This document shows, piece by piece, positions 35,491 through 43,495 of a stretch of 64,000 nucleotides of DNA (positions are counted from its first letter, which is position 1; the number at the start of each line of letters is the position of its first letter). Under the pieces are notes generated by a model, which searched no databases, had not been told where the DNA came from, and saw only the letters and a list, made by a program, of their open reading frames with translations. The position numbers and the translations under genes were made by a program. The stretch is taken from positions 683,445 through 747,444 of the forward strand of contig NZ_LIVQ01000003.1 in assembly GCF_001905445.1 (NCBI RefSeq), read 5' to 3'. Source of the DNA: Streptomyces sp. CB00455 (GTDB lineage: Bacteria; Actinomycetota; Actinomycetes; Streptomycetales; Streptomycetaceae).

Positions 35491-36618
35491 TCAGCCCTGC
35501 AGCAGGACGAGATCGTCCCGGTGGACGACCTCCCGTTCGTATGCGGGTCCGAGTTCTCGCGCGAGCTCGCGGGTGGAGCGGCCGAGCAGCTGCGGGAGCT
35601 CCTTCGCGTCGAAGTTGACCAGGCCCCGGGCGACCGCCCGGCCCGAGGCGTCGCGCAGCTCCACCGGGTCGCCCGCCGTGAAGTCGCCCTCGACCGCCGC
35701 GATGCCGGCCGGCAGCAGCGAGCTGCCGCGCTCGGTGACCGCGCGCACCGCGCCGTCGTCGAGCACCAGGTGCCCCTGGGGGGTGGAGGCGTGCTGGAGC
35801 CAGAGCAGCCGGTCCGCGGAGCGGCGGCCCGTGGCGTGGAAGTGGGTGCCCGTGGCGCGTCCGGCCAGCGCGTCGGCGGCCTGGCTCGCCGAGGTCAGCA
35901 CGACCGGTATCCCGGCGGCCGCCGCGATCCGGGCGGCCTCCACCTTGGTGACCATGCCGCCGGTGCCCACGCCCGCCTTGCCGGCGCTGCCGATGGAGAC
36001 GTGGGCGATGTCCTCGGCGCCGCGGATCTCGTCGATGCGGGTGGTGCCGGGCAGGGAGGGGTCGCCGTCGTAGAGGCCGTCCACGTCCGAGAGGAGGACG
36101 AGGAGGTCCGCGCGGACCAGGTGGGCCACCAGGGCGGCGAGGCGGTCGTTGTCGCCGAAGCGGATCTCGTCGGTGGCGACGGTGTCGTTCTCGTTGACCA
36201 CCGGCAGCGCGCCCATGGCCAGCAGCTGGTCCAGGGTCCGGTAGGCGTTGCGGTAGTGCGCGCGCCGGCTGGTGTCGTCGGTGGTGAGCAGGACCTGGCC
36301 GACGCGGATGCCGTAGCGGGCGAAGGAGGCGGTGTAGCGGGCGACGAGCAGGCCCTGCCCGACGCTGGCGGCGGCCTGCTGCCGGGCCAGGTCCTTGGGC
36401 CGGCGCCGCAAGCCGAGCGGGGAGAGTCCGGCGGCGATGGCGCCGCTGGAGACCAGGACGATCTCCTTCTCGCCGCCGCTGCGGGCTTTGGCCAGGACGT
36501 CCACCAGCGCGTCCACCCGGTCGGCGTCCAGTCCCCCGGCCGCCGTGGTCAGGGAGGAGGAGCCGACCTTGACCACGATCCTGCGGGCGTTCACGACACC
36601 TTGCCTAGCGGCTGACAC
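35491..36618 (-). CDS. proB: glutamate 5-kinase
   Basis: This 375-residue enzyme makes gamma-glutamyl phosphate, the first, feedback-controlled step of proline synthesis. The amino-acid-kinase domain has VVKVGSSSLT, VSSGAIAAG, VNENDTVATDEIRFGDND and VGTGGMVTKVEAA. The C-terminal PUA domain starts near 280 and contains VARGLVNF. The GTG start has AAGGGG 6 nt upstream; a second GTG eight codons later is also possible. In many bacteria proB follows obg directly; here the glycopolymer genes are between them. Confidence 0.95.
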   Translation of the reverse strand: MSAARQGVVNARRIVVKVGSSSLTTAAGGLDADRVDALVDVLAKARSGGEKEIVLVSSGAIAAGLSPLGLRRRPKDLARQQAAASVGQGLLVARYTASFARYGIRVGQVLLTTDDTSRRAHYRNAYRTLDQLLAMGALPVVNENDTVATDEIRFGDNDRLAALVAHLVRADLLVLLSDVDGLYDGDPSLPGTTRIDEIRGAEDIAHVSIGSAGKAGVGTGGMVTKVEAARIAAAAGIPVVLTSASQAADALAGRATGTHFHATGRRSADRLLWLQHASTPQGHLVLDDGAVRAVTERGSSLLPAGIAAVEGDFTAGDPVELRDASGRAVARGLVNFDAKELPQLLGRSTRELARELGPAYEREVVHRDDLVLLQG

Positions 36619-36672
36619 GTCTTTCCCCTTGCCCCTTGCCGAAATGCCTGCCGTCTCAATCTACGGGGTGGG

Positions 36673-36690
36673 CCCGAGGGGCCGCTCGGG
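36673..36690 (-). terminator. possible terminator after the GtrA gene
   Basis: CCCGAG and CTCGGG form a 6-bp stem with a 6-nt loop just past the GtrA stop codon. No U tract follows on the minus strand, so support is moderate. Confidence 0.35.
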
Positions 36691-36694
36691 GGTT

Positions 36695-37123
36695 TCAGAC
36701 CCTGGACGGACCGCTTTCGGCGGGCTGCGGCTGCGCGTCCCGGGCGGCGCGCGGGACGAGGATCTTGCGGGAGAGGACGAAGGTGAACGGGATGGCGACC
36801 ACCGCCGCGACCAGCGGGGCGATGCGCGTGTCCATCCCGGCCCAGGTCACCAGCGCGTACAGGCCGGCCGACTGGATCACGTAGTTCGTGACGTTCGTCA
36901 GCGGGAAGAGGAAGAACTTCTTCCAAGTCGGCCGGGTCCGGTAGGTGAAGTAGGTGTTCATGAAGAACGAGCCGACCATCGCCAGCACGAAGGCCAGGGA
37001 GTAGGCGGCGAAGTACGGCATCCACGGGTGCAGCAGCAGGTAGATGCCGAAGAAGGTGGCGGTGTTGACCCCGCCCACGAGGGCGAAGCGGAAGACCTGG
37101 CCGAGCTGGTCCCTGCGGCTCAT
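36695..37123 (-). CDS. GtrA-family membrane protein
   Basis: This 142-residue protein has four transmembrane helices (FRFALVGGVNTATFFGIYLLL; AAYSLAFVLAMVGSFFMNTYFTY; a third around LTNVTNYVIQSAGLYALV; a fourth AAVVAIPFTFVLSRKIL). GtrA proteins are thought to flip or assist polyprenyl-phosphate sugars for cell-surface polymers. The ATG overlaps the stop of the upstream glycosyltransferase as ATGA, so the pair is coupled, the classic gtrA-gtrB arrangement. It is the last gene of this two-gene operon. Confidence 0.92.
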   Translation of the reverse strand: MSRRDQLGQVFRFALVGGVNTATFFGIYLLLHPWMPYFAAYSLAFVLAMVGSFFMNTYFTYRTRPTWKKFFLFPLTNVTNYVIQSAGLYALVTWAGMDTRIAPLVAAVVAIPFTFVLSRKILVPRAARDAQPQPAESGPSRV

Positions 37124-38172
37124 CGGGCGCTGCGCTCCGCACTGCGCTCCGGGCCCCGTTCCGGTCCGCGCTCCACGACGGCCTCGCGGGCGGCACCAGC
37201 GGCCTCGGCGGCCCGCGCCGCGGTGCGCACGGGCCCCGGTGCGAGGTCCGCGCCGTGCGATTCCTTCACCAGGAAGTGCGGGCGGCGTTTGGTCTCGTAG
37301 TAGATGCGGCCGATGTACTCGCCGATCAGACCCAACATGATCATCTGGACGCCGCCGATTCCGGCGATCATCGCCACGAGGGTGACGTAACCCGGCGACT
37401 CCACGCCGTTGGTCATCGCCGCGATCGTGATCCACAGCGCGTACAGACCGGTCAGGGCGACCAGCGACACGCCGAGCCAGATCCCGGCCCGCAACGGCCG
37501 GTTGTTGAACGAGATGAGGCCGTCCATGGCGTAGTTCAGCAGCGAGCCGAACTTCCACTTCGTCTCGCCCGCCTCGCGCTGCGCGTTGCGGTAGTCGAAG
37601 TGGACGGTGTCGAAGCCGATCCAGGAGAAGAGGCCCTTGGAGAAGCGGTTGTACTCCGGCAGCGACAGCAGCGCGTCCACGGCCGGGCGCGAGAGCATCC
37701 GGAAGTCCCCGACGCCGTCGGTGAGCTCGACGTCCACCCAGCGGTTCACGCCCCGGTAGTAGAGCCGGCTGAGCGCGGAGCGGACCTTCTTGTCGCCCTC
37801 GCGCGTGCGGCGGGCGATGATCTGGTCGTGGCCCTGGCGGTAGTAGTCGAGCATGGTCGCGATGAGCTCCGGCGGGTGCTGGAGGTCCGCGTCCATGATC
37901 ACTACGGCGTCGCCGGTGGTCTCGCGCAGGCCGGCCAGCATGCCGGCCTCCTTGCCGAAGTTGCGGCTGAACGAGACGTAACGGGTCTGTTCGCCGTGCT
38001 CGGCCGCGATCTTGCGGAGCTTGCCCAGGGTGCCGTCGTGGCTGCCGTCGTCGACGTAACAGACCTCGTACTCGACGGGCAGGGCGTCCAGGACCCTGCG
38101 GATCTCGACGTCGAAGCTGTCGATGACGGCCTCTTCGTTGTAGCAAGGGACAACTACGGACAGCTTCGTCAT
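37120..38172 (-). CDS. polyprenyl-phosphate glycosyltransferase (GT2, GtrB/DPM1-like)
   Basis: This 350-residue enzyme is predicted to transfer a sugar from a nucleotide donor to a lipid phosphate carrier. The GT2 domain has VVVPCYNEE at the start, VDDGSHDGT (40-48) and IMDADLQHPPELI with the catalytic DxD. Two C-terminal transmembrane helices follow (LWITIAAMTNG region and MIAGIGGVQMIMLGLIGEYIGRIYYETK), then a charged RGPERGPERSAERS tail. The ATG has AGGAAG upstream. It overlaps the GtrA gene by 4 nt, and together they probably supply a lipid-linked sugar for the polymer made by the neighbouring GT2-TagF enzyme. It is divergent from that gene. Confidence 0.93.
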   Translation of the reverse strand: MTKLSVVVPCYNEEAVIDSFDVEIRRVLDALPVEYEVCYVDDGSHDGTLGKLRKIAAEHGEQTRYVSFSRNFGKEAGMLAGLRETTGDAVVIMDADLQHPPELIATMLDYYRQGHDQIIARRTREGDKKVRSALSRLYYRGVNRWVDVELTDGVGDFRMLSRPAVDALLSLPEYNRFSKGLFSWIGFDTVHFDYRNAQREAGETKWKFGSLLNYAMDGLISFNNRPLRAGIWLGVSLVALTGLYALWITIAAMTNGVESPGYVTLVAMIAGIGGVQMIMLGLIGEYIGRIYYETKRRPHFLVKESHGADLAPGPVRTAARAAEAAGAAREAVVERGPERGPERSAERSAR

Positions 38173-38344
38173 GAACACTTCCTGCTGGGTCCGAACGGGT
38201 GACTGCCGGCGACCGGACCCGCCACTCACCTCTTCCCAAGAAGTATGCACGCCGACGGTCGGCCTGCCGGAGTCCAGTGCGGCGCACGGTAGCTTTGACG
38301 GGATAAGCGGAATGAGCGGAACGAAACGAAACGAAGGGATCGAG

Positions 38345-41212
38345 GTGCACGTGCCCGACGTCTCCGTGGTCGTCATCGTCTACAACGACGCAGAGCGTCT
38401 GTCGACAGCAGTCCAGTCGGTTTTGGACCAGACCCTGCACGGGGTCGAAGTCGTGATCGTCGACGACTGCAGCCAGGACCGCTCCTATGCGGTCGCCCAG
38501 GAACTGGAGTCCGCGCATCCGGGGAGAGTGCGCGCCTTCCGGCTGCCCGAGAACAGCGGCGGCTGCGGCGCTCCCCGCAACCACGGCATCCAGCAGGCCA
38601 CGGGTGCGTACGTCATGTTCCTGGACAGCGACGACGTACTGGAGCGCAACGCCTGCCGGAACATGCTGGACGCCGCCGAGCGCACCGGCTCGGACCTGGT
38701 CTCGGGCATGTGCGTGCGCGTGCACCTGGACAACCGGTGGGGCAAGACCACCGAGTGGTACCCCTGGATCTACTCGCGCACGCGCACGCTGGAGTCGATC
38801 ACCGAATTCCCCGACCTGCTGGTCTACGACACCCTCTCCACGAACAAGTGCTACCGGCGCGCGTTCCTGCTGGAGCAGGGCCTGGAATTCCCGGTGGGCA
38901 TCCACTACGAGGACCTGCTCTTCTCGGCGCAGGCGTACGTCGCCGCGCGCCGCATCACCCTGATCCCCAACCACGTCTACTTCTGGAACGTGGTCGAGAA
39001 GTCGGCGTCCAAGTCGATCAGCAACCGGCGCCACGAGATCGCGAACTTCGTCCACCGGATGGAGATCCACCGGCGCGTCGACGAGCTGCTGGCGGCCAAG
39101 GGCCACACGGACATCAAGTCCGCGAAGGACGCCAAGTTCCTCAAGCACGACCTGGTCCTGCACCTGCGCGACCTGCCCCTGCTGGGCGACGCCTACCGGC
39201 AGGAGTTCGCCCGGCTGGCCAACGGCTACCTCGCCGGCATCGACCCGGCCGCGTACGAGTGCGTCACCTACCTCCAGGCCATCTGCGCCTACCTGCTCGG
39301 CAAGGAGGACTGGGACAACCTGATCCCGGCCGCCGACGCCATGACCAACAAGGGCCGGCTCTCCTCCCCGCTCGCCGAGCGCGACGGCCGGATCTACTGG
39401 TGCGCCCGGCACCTCGACGACGCCGAGGCCCGCCGGATACTGGACGTCACCGACCAGGGCTTCCACACCACCCCCCTCCCCGCGCTCCAGCTGGGCAACC
39501 GCCTGACCTCCTACGAGGACGACGGGCGCGGCACCGTCACGCTGTCGGGGGCCGTGGTCAATCCGCTCGGCCGGATCCGGCCCGACGTCGAGCTCAAGGC
39601 GTCGCTGGAGTTCCGGGCCCGCCGGCAGATCGGGGTGCGTTCCTTCAGCTTCCCGGTGGCAACCGTGCGGCACGCCGGTGACACGATCGAGTGGACCGGC
39701 ACGGCCGACATCGCCGGCACCGTCCGCCCCCTCGGCATCATCGACGCCGTCTGGGACGTCCGGCTGAAGCTGACCGCCGGGACGGACCGGATCACCACCC
39801 GCGTCTCCGTCGGCGGCGTCGACCTGGAGTCGGCGGCCCGCCTGCGGGTGCGGCCTCGCCTGAGCCGGCTGGTCTCCGACCGCTTCGCACCGGAGGTCAC
39901 CAAGAAGGGCAACCTCTCCTACGTCCTGACCGCCCAGAGCGCCGCCGCCGTCCGCACCCAGAGCCTGATCAACAACGCCATACACGGCAAGGCCGCCAAC
40001 GTGGTCAAGCGGGGCCTGCGCAAGGCCCTGCGGGTCCGCCGCGGCATGGGTTCGGGCGAGCAGAAGGTCAAGCTCTACCACGAGGTCTTCTCGAAGCTGC
40101 CCGTCAAGAAGGGCACGGTCGTCTTCGAGAGCCACATGGGCAAGCAGTACAGCGACAGCCCCAAGGCGATCTATGAGGAGCTGGTGCGCCAGGGAGCCCC
40201 CTTCGAGGCGATCTGGTCGTACGCGGGCAAGCCCACCGGCTTCCCCAAAGAGGCCACCCTGGTGCGCCGCTGGAGCTGGGCCTACCTGCGCGCGCTGGCC
40301 CAGGCCGAGTACTGGGTCGACAACCAGGGCTTCCCGCTGGCGCTCGCCAAGCGCCCCGGGACGACCTACATCCAGACCTGGCACGGCTCCGCGCTCAAGC
40401 GGATGGGCTTCCACGAGCCGCGCACCAAGGCGCAGGGCCGCGTCGGCCAGGCCCGCTTCCAGGCGGCCGTCGACCGCTTCGACCACTTCCTGATCCGCTC
40501 CGAGCACGACGCCCGCACCCTGGCCAAGGCCTTCCGGCTGCGCGACGAGGTGCTGCTGCGCACGGGCTACCCGCGCAATGACGCCCTCGTCGAGGCGCAG
40601 CGGGCGGAGGCGCAGAGCGGCGAGCGGGTACGCGGTCCGCTGGCGGCCGAGCTGGGCATCGACCCGGACAAGACGGTGCTGCTGTACGCGCCGACCTTCC
40701 GGGCCGGGGCGGACGGCGCGGTCGAGGGCTTCGCCTTCCCCTTCGACGTGGAGGAGTTCGCCGACCGGCTCGGCGACCGCTTCACGCTGCTGGTGCGCAC
40801 GCACTACCTCAACAGCGTCTCGCTGCCGCCCTCGGTCGCGGGCCGGGTGATCGACGTGTCCCGGCACCACGACATCACCCCGCTGCTGACCCTGGCGGAC
40901 GGATTGATCACCGACTACTCGTCCGTGATGTTCGACTACGCGGTACTGGACCGGCCGATGCTGTTCTTCGCGTACGACTACGAGAAGTACGCCACGGACA
41001 TCCGCGGCACGTACTTCGACCTGAAGGAGAAGGCCCCGGGCCCGGTGGTGGCCACGGCGGACGAGCTCCTGCAGGCCCTCTCCGTCTTCGAGGAGGCGGA
41101 CACGAAGTACGCCGAGGCGCGCCAGCGCTTCCTCACCGAGTTCGGCGAGTACGACCGCGGGGACGCGGCCCGCCAGATCGTCGAGAAGTTCTTCACCAGG
41201 AGCGGCAAGTGA
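38345..41212 (+). CDS. bifunctional GT2 glycosyltransferase / CDP-glycerol glycerophosphotransferase (TagF-like)
   Basis: This 955-residue fusion protein starts with a GT2 domain (residues about 1-220; VSVVVIVYNDAE, VDDCSQD, FLDSDD at 92-97). A helical and beta-rich middle part (about 220-600) follows. The C-terminal glycerophosphotransferase domain has GTVVFESHMGKQYSDSPKA, YIQTWHGSALKRMGF, RTGYPRND, LYAPTFR and ITDYSSVMFDYA. Such enzymes build poly(glycosyl-glycerol-phosphate) wall polymers at the membrane face. The start could be either GTG (38345 or 38351) or an ATG at 38312; no site is decisive. The GT4 gene overlaps its stop as GTGA. Confidence 0.92.
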   Translation: MHVPDVSVVVIVYNDAERLSTAVQSVLDQTLHGVEVVIVDDCSQDRSYAVAQELESAHPGRVRAFRLPENSGGCGAPRNHGIQQATGAYVMFLDSDDVLERNACRNMLDAAERTGSDLVSGMCVRVHLDNRWGKTTEWYPWIYSRTRTLESITEFPDLLVYDTLSTNKCYRRAFLLEQGLEFPVGIHYEDLLFSAQAYVAARRITLIPNHVYFWNVVEKSASKSISNRRHEIANFVHRMEIHRRVDELLAAKGHTDIKSAKDAKFLKHDLVLHLRDLPLLGDAYRQEFARLANGYLAGIDPAAYECVTYLQAICAYLLGKEDWDNLIPAADAMTNKGRLSSPLAERDGRIYWCARHLDDAEARRILDVTDQGFHTTPLPALQLGNRLTSYEDDGRGTVTLSGAVVNPLGRIRPDVELKASLEFRARRQIGVRSFSFPVATVRHAGDTIEWTGTADIAGTVRPLGIIDAVWDVRLKLTAGTDRITTRVSVGGVDLESAARLRVRPRLSRLVSDRFAPEVTKKGNLSYVLTAQSAAAVRTQSLINNAIHGKAANVVKRGLRKALRVRRGMGSGEQKVKLYHEVFSKLPVKKGTVVFESHMGKQYSDSPKAIYEELVRQGAPFEAIWSYAGKPTGFPKEATLVRRWSWAYLRALAQAEYWVDNQGFPLALAKRPGTTYIQTWHGSALKRMGFHEPRTKAQGRVGQARFQAAVDRFDHFLIRSEHDARTLAKAFRLRDEVLLRTGYPRNDALVEAQRAEAQSGERVRGPLAAELGIDPDKTVLLYAPTFRAGADGAVEGFAFPFDVEEFADRLGDRFTLLVRTHYLNSVSLPPSVAGRVIDVSRHHDITPLLTLADGLITDYSSVMFDYAVLDRPMLFFAYDYEKYATDIRGTYFDLKEKAPGPVVATADELLQALSVFEEADTKYAEARQRFLTEFGEYDRGDAARQIVEKFFTRSGK

Positions 41213-42381
41213 GCCAGCAGACCGCCACCCCGGGCGGCCGTGACATCTTCCTCGTCTCCAACAACGTCGACGAGCTCGGCGGCGTGACCACCTGGTCGCA
41301 CCAGATGGCCCGGCTGTTCACCGAGCGCGGGCACAGGGTGCACATCGTCGGCATCGCCCCGGTCGCCGAGGAGATCCGCCAGAAGCTGCCGCGGGACCTG
41401 CCGTACGAGATGACCACGCTCTACGACTCCCACCCGCCGGCCGCGCGCCGGCTGCGCGGGATCAAGGGCCGGCTGAACGCGCCCGAGCGGCGCCGCCAGG
41501 CGGCCCGGCGGGCAGGGATGCGGGCCAAGGCGGAGAAGCTGAGCGAGCTGCTGCGCGCCGCGCGTCCGGGTGGCGTCGTCATCGTCACGCAGGTCTGGGC
41601 GATGGAGTGGGTGGCCCTCGCCGACACCAAGGGGCTCAGCGTCATCGGCATGAGCCACGAGTCCTTCGAGGCGAGCCAGAAGTCCACGCGGGGCGAGCGG
41701 GTCCGCCGCCACTACCGCGAGGTCGACCGGCTGCTGGTGCTGACGGCCGAGGACGCGGACCTGTGGATCCGGGCCGGCATGGAGAACGTCGGGAGCATGC
41801 CGAACCCGCTGCCCTTCATGCCGCCGGCCCCGGCACCGCGCACCGAGAAGGTCGTCGCCAGCGTCGGCCGCCTGGCCTTCGAGAAGGGCGTCGACCTGCT
41901 CCTCGACGCGTGGGCGGACGCCGCGCCGCTGCACCCCGACTGGGTCCTGCGGATCTACGGGGCGGGCCTGGAGGAGCCGGTGCTGCGGGCGCACTGCACC
42001 TCGCTGGGGCTGGACGACTCGGTCCAGTGGATGGGCAGCACCGATGACGTGCTGGGCGCGCTGCGCGGGGCCTCGGTCTTCGCGCAGGCATCCCGGGCGG
42101 AGGGGTTCCCGATCACCCTGCTGGAGGCGATGGCCGCGGGCGTGCCGGTGGCCGCCTTCGACTGCGCGCCCGGCGTGCGGGAGATCGTCGAGCACGGCGA
42201 GGACGGACTGCTGGCGCGCCTGGGCAACACCATGGAGCTGGCCGGCCACCTGCACGCGCTCATGTCGGATCGCGACCTGCGCGACCGGCTGGGCGACACC
42301 GCTTTTCACTCGGTGCAGCGCTATTCCAGCGCCGAGATCACCGACCGGTGGGAAGCGCTGTTCGCCTTCCTCCAGCGCTGA
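41209..42381 (+). CDS. glycosyltransferase family 4 protein
   Basis: This 390-residue retaining GT-B enzyme contains the N-terminal acceptor domain (FLVSNNVDELGGVTTWSHQMARLF). The donor domain has ASVGRLAFEKGVDLLLDAW and the E-x7-E motif in EGFPITLLEAMAAGVPVAAFD. It is predicted to add a sugar to a cell-surface polymer or lipid; donor unknown. The GTG start overlaps the GT2-TagF stop by 4 nt, so the two act in one operon and presumably one pathway. A perfect 24-bp hairpin terminator follows. Confidence 0.93.
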   Translation: MSQQTATPGGRDIFLVSNNVDELGGVTTWSHQMARLFTERGHRVHIVGIAPVAEEIRQKLPRDLPYEMTTLYDSHPPAARRLRGIKGRLNAPERRRQAARRAGMRAKAEKLSELLRAARPGGVVIVTQVWAMEWVALADTKGLSVIGMSHESFEASQKSTRGERVRRHYREVDRLLVLTAEDADLWIRAGMENVGSMPNPLPFMPPAPAPRTEKVVASVGRLAFEKGVDLLLDAWADAAPLHPDWVLRIYGAGLEEPVLRAHCTSLGLDDSVQWMGSTDDVLGALRGASVFAQASRAEGFPITLLEAMAAGVPVAAFDCAPGVREIVEHGEDGLLARLGNTMELAGHLHALMSDRDLRDRLGDTAFHSVQRYSSAEITDRWEALFAFLQR

Positions 42382-42394
42382 CCGGCCCCGTCGC

Positions 42395-42446
42395 CTGCGC
42401 GGGAGCGCCCGCCCCGGATGCGTCCGGGGCGGGCGCTCCCGCGCAG
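42395..42446. terminator. bidirectional terminator between GT4 and galE
   Basis: CTGCGCGGGAGCGCCCGCCC plus CGGA at 42395-42418 is a perfect inverted repeat of 42423-42446, giving a 24-bp stem with a 4-nt loop (TGCG). It sits 14 bp past the GT4 stop and 8 bp past the converging galE stop, so it serves both strands. Confidence 0.92.
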
Positions 42447-42453
42447 GGCCGTG

Positions 42454-43434
42454 TCAGCCCTTGCGGTTGGCTTCCCAGCCGGCCCACGCGGAGACGACCA
42501 TCTCGCGGACGTCGCGGCGGGCCTTCCAGCCGAGCTCACTCGCGATGCGGTCGGCGGAGGCGACGACCTTCGCCGGGTCGCCGGGGCGGCGGGGGGTGAT
42601 GACCGGCGGGTGGTCGTGGCCCGTGCCGCCGTTCAGCAGCTCGACCATCTCCAGGACGGAGACGCCCTCACCTCGCCCGATGTTGACGGTCAGGTCCTTG
42701 TGATCACCGCTCGCGGCCCATTCGGCGAGCTTGTGGGCGGCCGCCACATGGGCCTCGGCGAGGTCCTCGACGTGGATGTAGTCGCGGATGCAGGTGCCGT
42801 CCGGGGTCGGGTAGTCGTCGCCGAAGATCTTGGCGCCCTGGCCGGCGTCGAAACGCTCGAAGACCATCGGAACGAGGTTGAAGACGCCCGTGTCGGCGAG
42901 CTCGGGGGTCGCGGCGCCCGCCACGTTGAAGTAGCGCAGGCAGGCGGTCGAGATGCCGTGCGCCCTGCCGGCGGCCCGCACCAGCCACTCGCCGGCCAGC
43001 TTCGTCTCGCCGTACGGGCTCAGCGGCGCGCACGGGGTGTCCTCGGTGACCAGGTCCACGTCGGGCATGCCGTAGACGGAGGCGGAGGAGGAGAAGAGGA
43101 AGTTGCGGACGCCCGCGTCCGCCACGGCCTGGAGCAGGACGGTCAGACCCTGCACGTTCTCCTGGTAGTAGTACAGCGGCTTCTCGACGGACTCGCCGAC
43201 CTGCTTCTTGCCCGCGAGGTGCACCACACCGGTGATCTTGTGCTCGGCGATGGTCTTGTCCAGCACCAGCCGGTCCAGGACCGAGCCGATCACCAGCGGT
43301 ACGCCCTCCGGGACACGGTCCTCCTTGCCCGTGGAGAGGTCGTCGAGGACGACCACCTTCTCCCCCGCGAGCAGCATCGCCCGGACGACGTGTGCGCCGA
43401 TGTACCCGGCGCCACCGGTGATCAGAAACGTCAT
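42454..43434 (-). CDS. galE: UDP-glucose 4-epimerase
   Basis: This 326-residue short-chain dehydrogenase-type enzyme interconverts UDP-glucose and UDP-galactose. The NAD motif GGAGYIG is at 7-13, the catalytic Y141 and K145 are in SPYGETK, and the partner serine is in SSSASVYG (115-122). The RYFNVAGA and C-terminal GWKARRDVREMV segments are typical. The ATG has GGGAG 8 nt upstream. In this context it could provide UDP-galactose for the surface polymer glycosyltransferases on both sides, which is inference. Confidence 0.94.
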   Translation of the reverse strand: MTFLITGGAGYIGAHVVRAMLLAGEKVVVLDDLSTGKEDRVPEGVPLVIGSVLDRLVLDKTIAEHKITGVVHLAGKKQVGESVEKPLYYYQENVQGLTVLLQAVADAGVRNFLFSSSASVYGMPDVDLVTEDTPCAPLSPYGETKLAGEWLVRAAGRAHGISTACLRYFNVAGAATPELADTGVFNLVPMVFERFDAGQGAKIFGDDYPTPDGTCIRDYIHVEDLAEAHVAAAHKLAEWAASGDHKDLTVNIGRGEGVSVLEMVELLNGGTGHDHPPVITPRRPGDPAKVVASADRIASELGWKARRDVREMVVSAWAGWEANRKG

Positions 43435-43495
43435 GTGTATCTCCCTGGTCCTGTCCGACTTCGGTGTGGGAAGTGCTGCGGTGCCGATGAGGCCG

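Noticed and set aside
37044..38320. Possible extra genes antisense to the GtrA-GT2 pair
   Set aside because: Plus-strand frames here lack ribosome sites and known domains, and the minus-strand genes are strongly supported.
38281..38344. ACGAAACGAAACGAA repeat and TTGACG upstream of the GT2-TagF gene as a promoter
   Set aside because: TTGACG at 38295 has no acceptable -10 box 16-19 bp downstream, so I did not annotate it.
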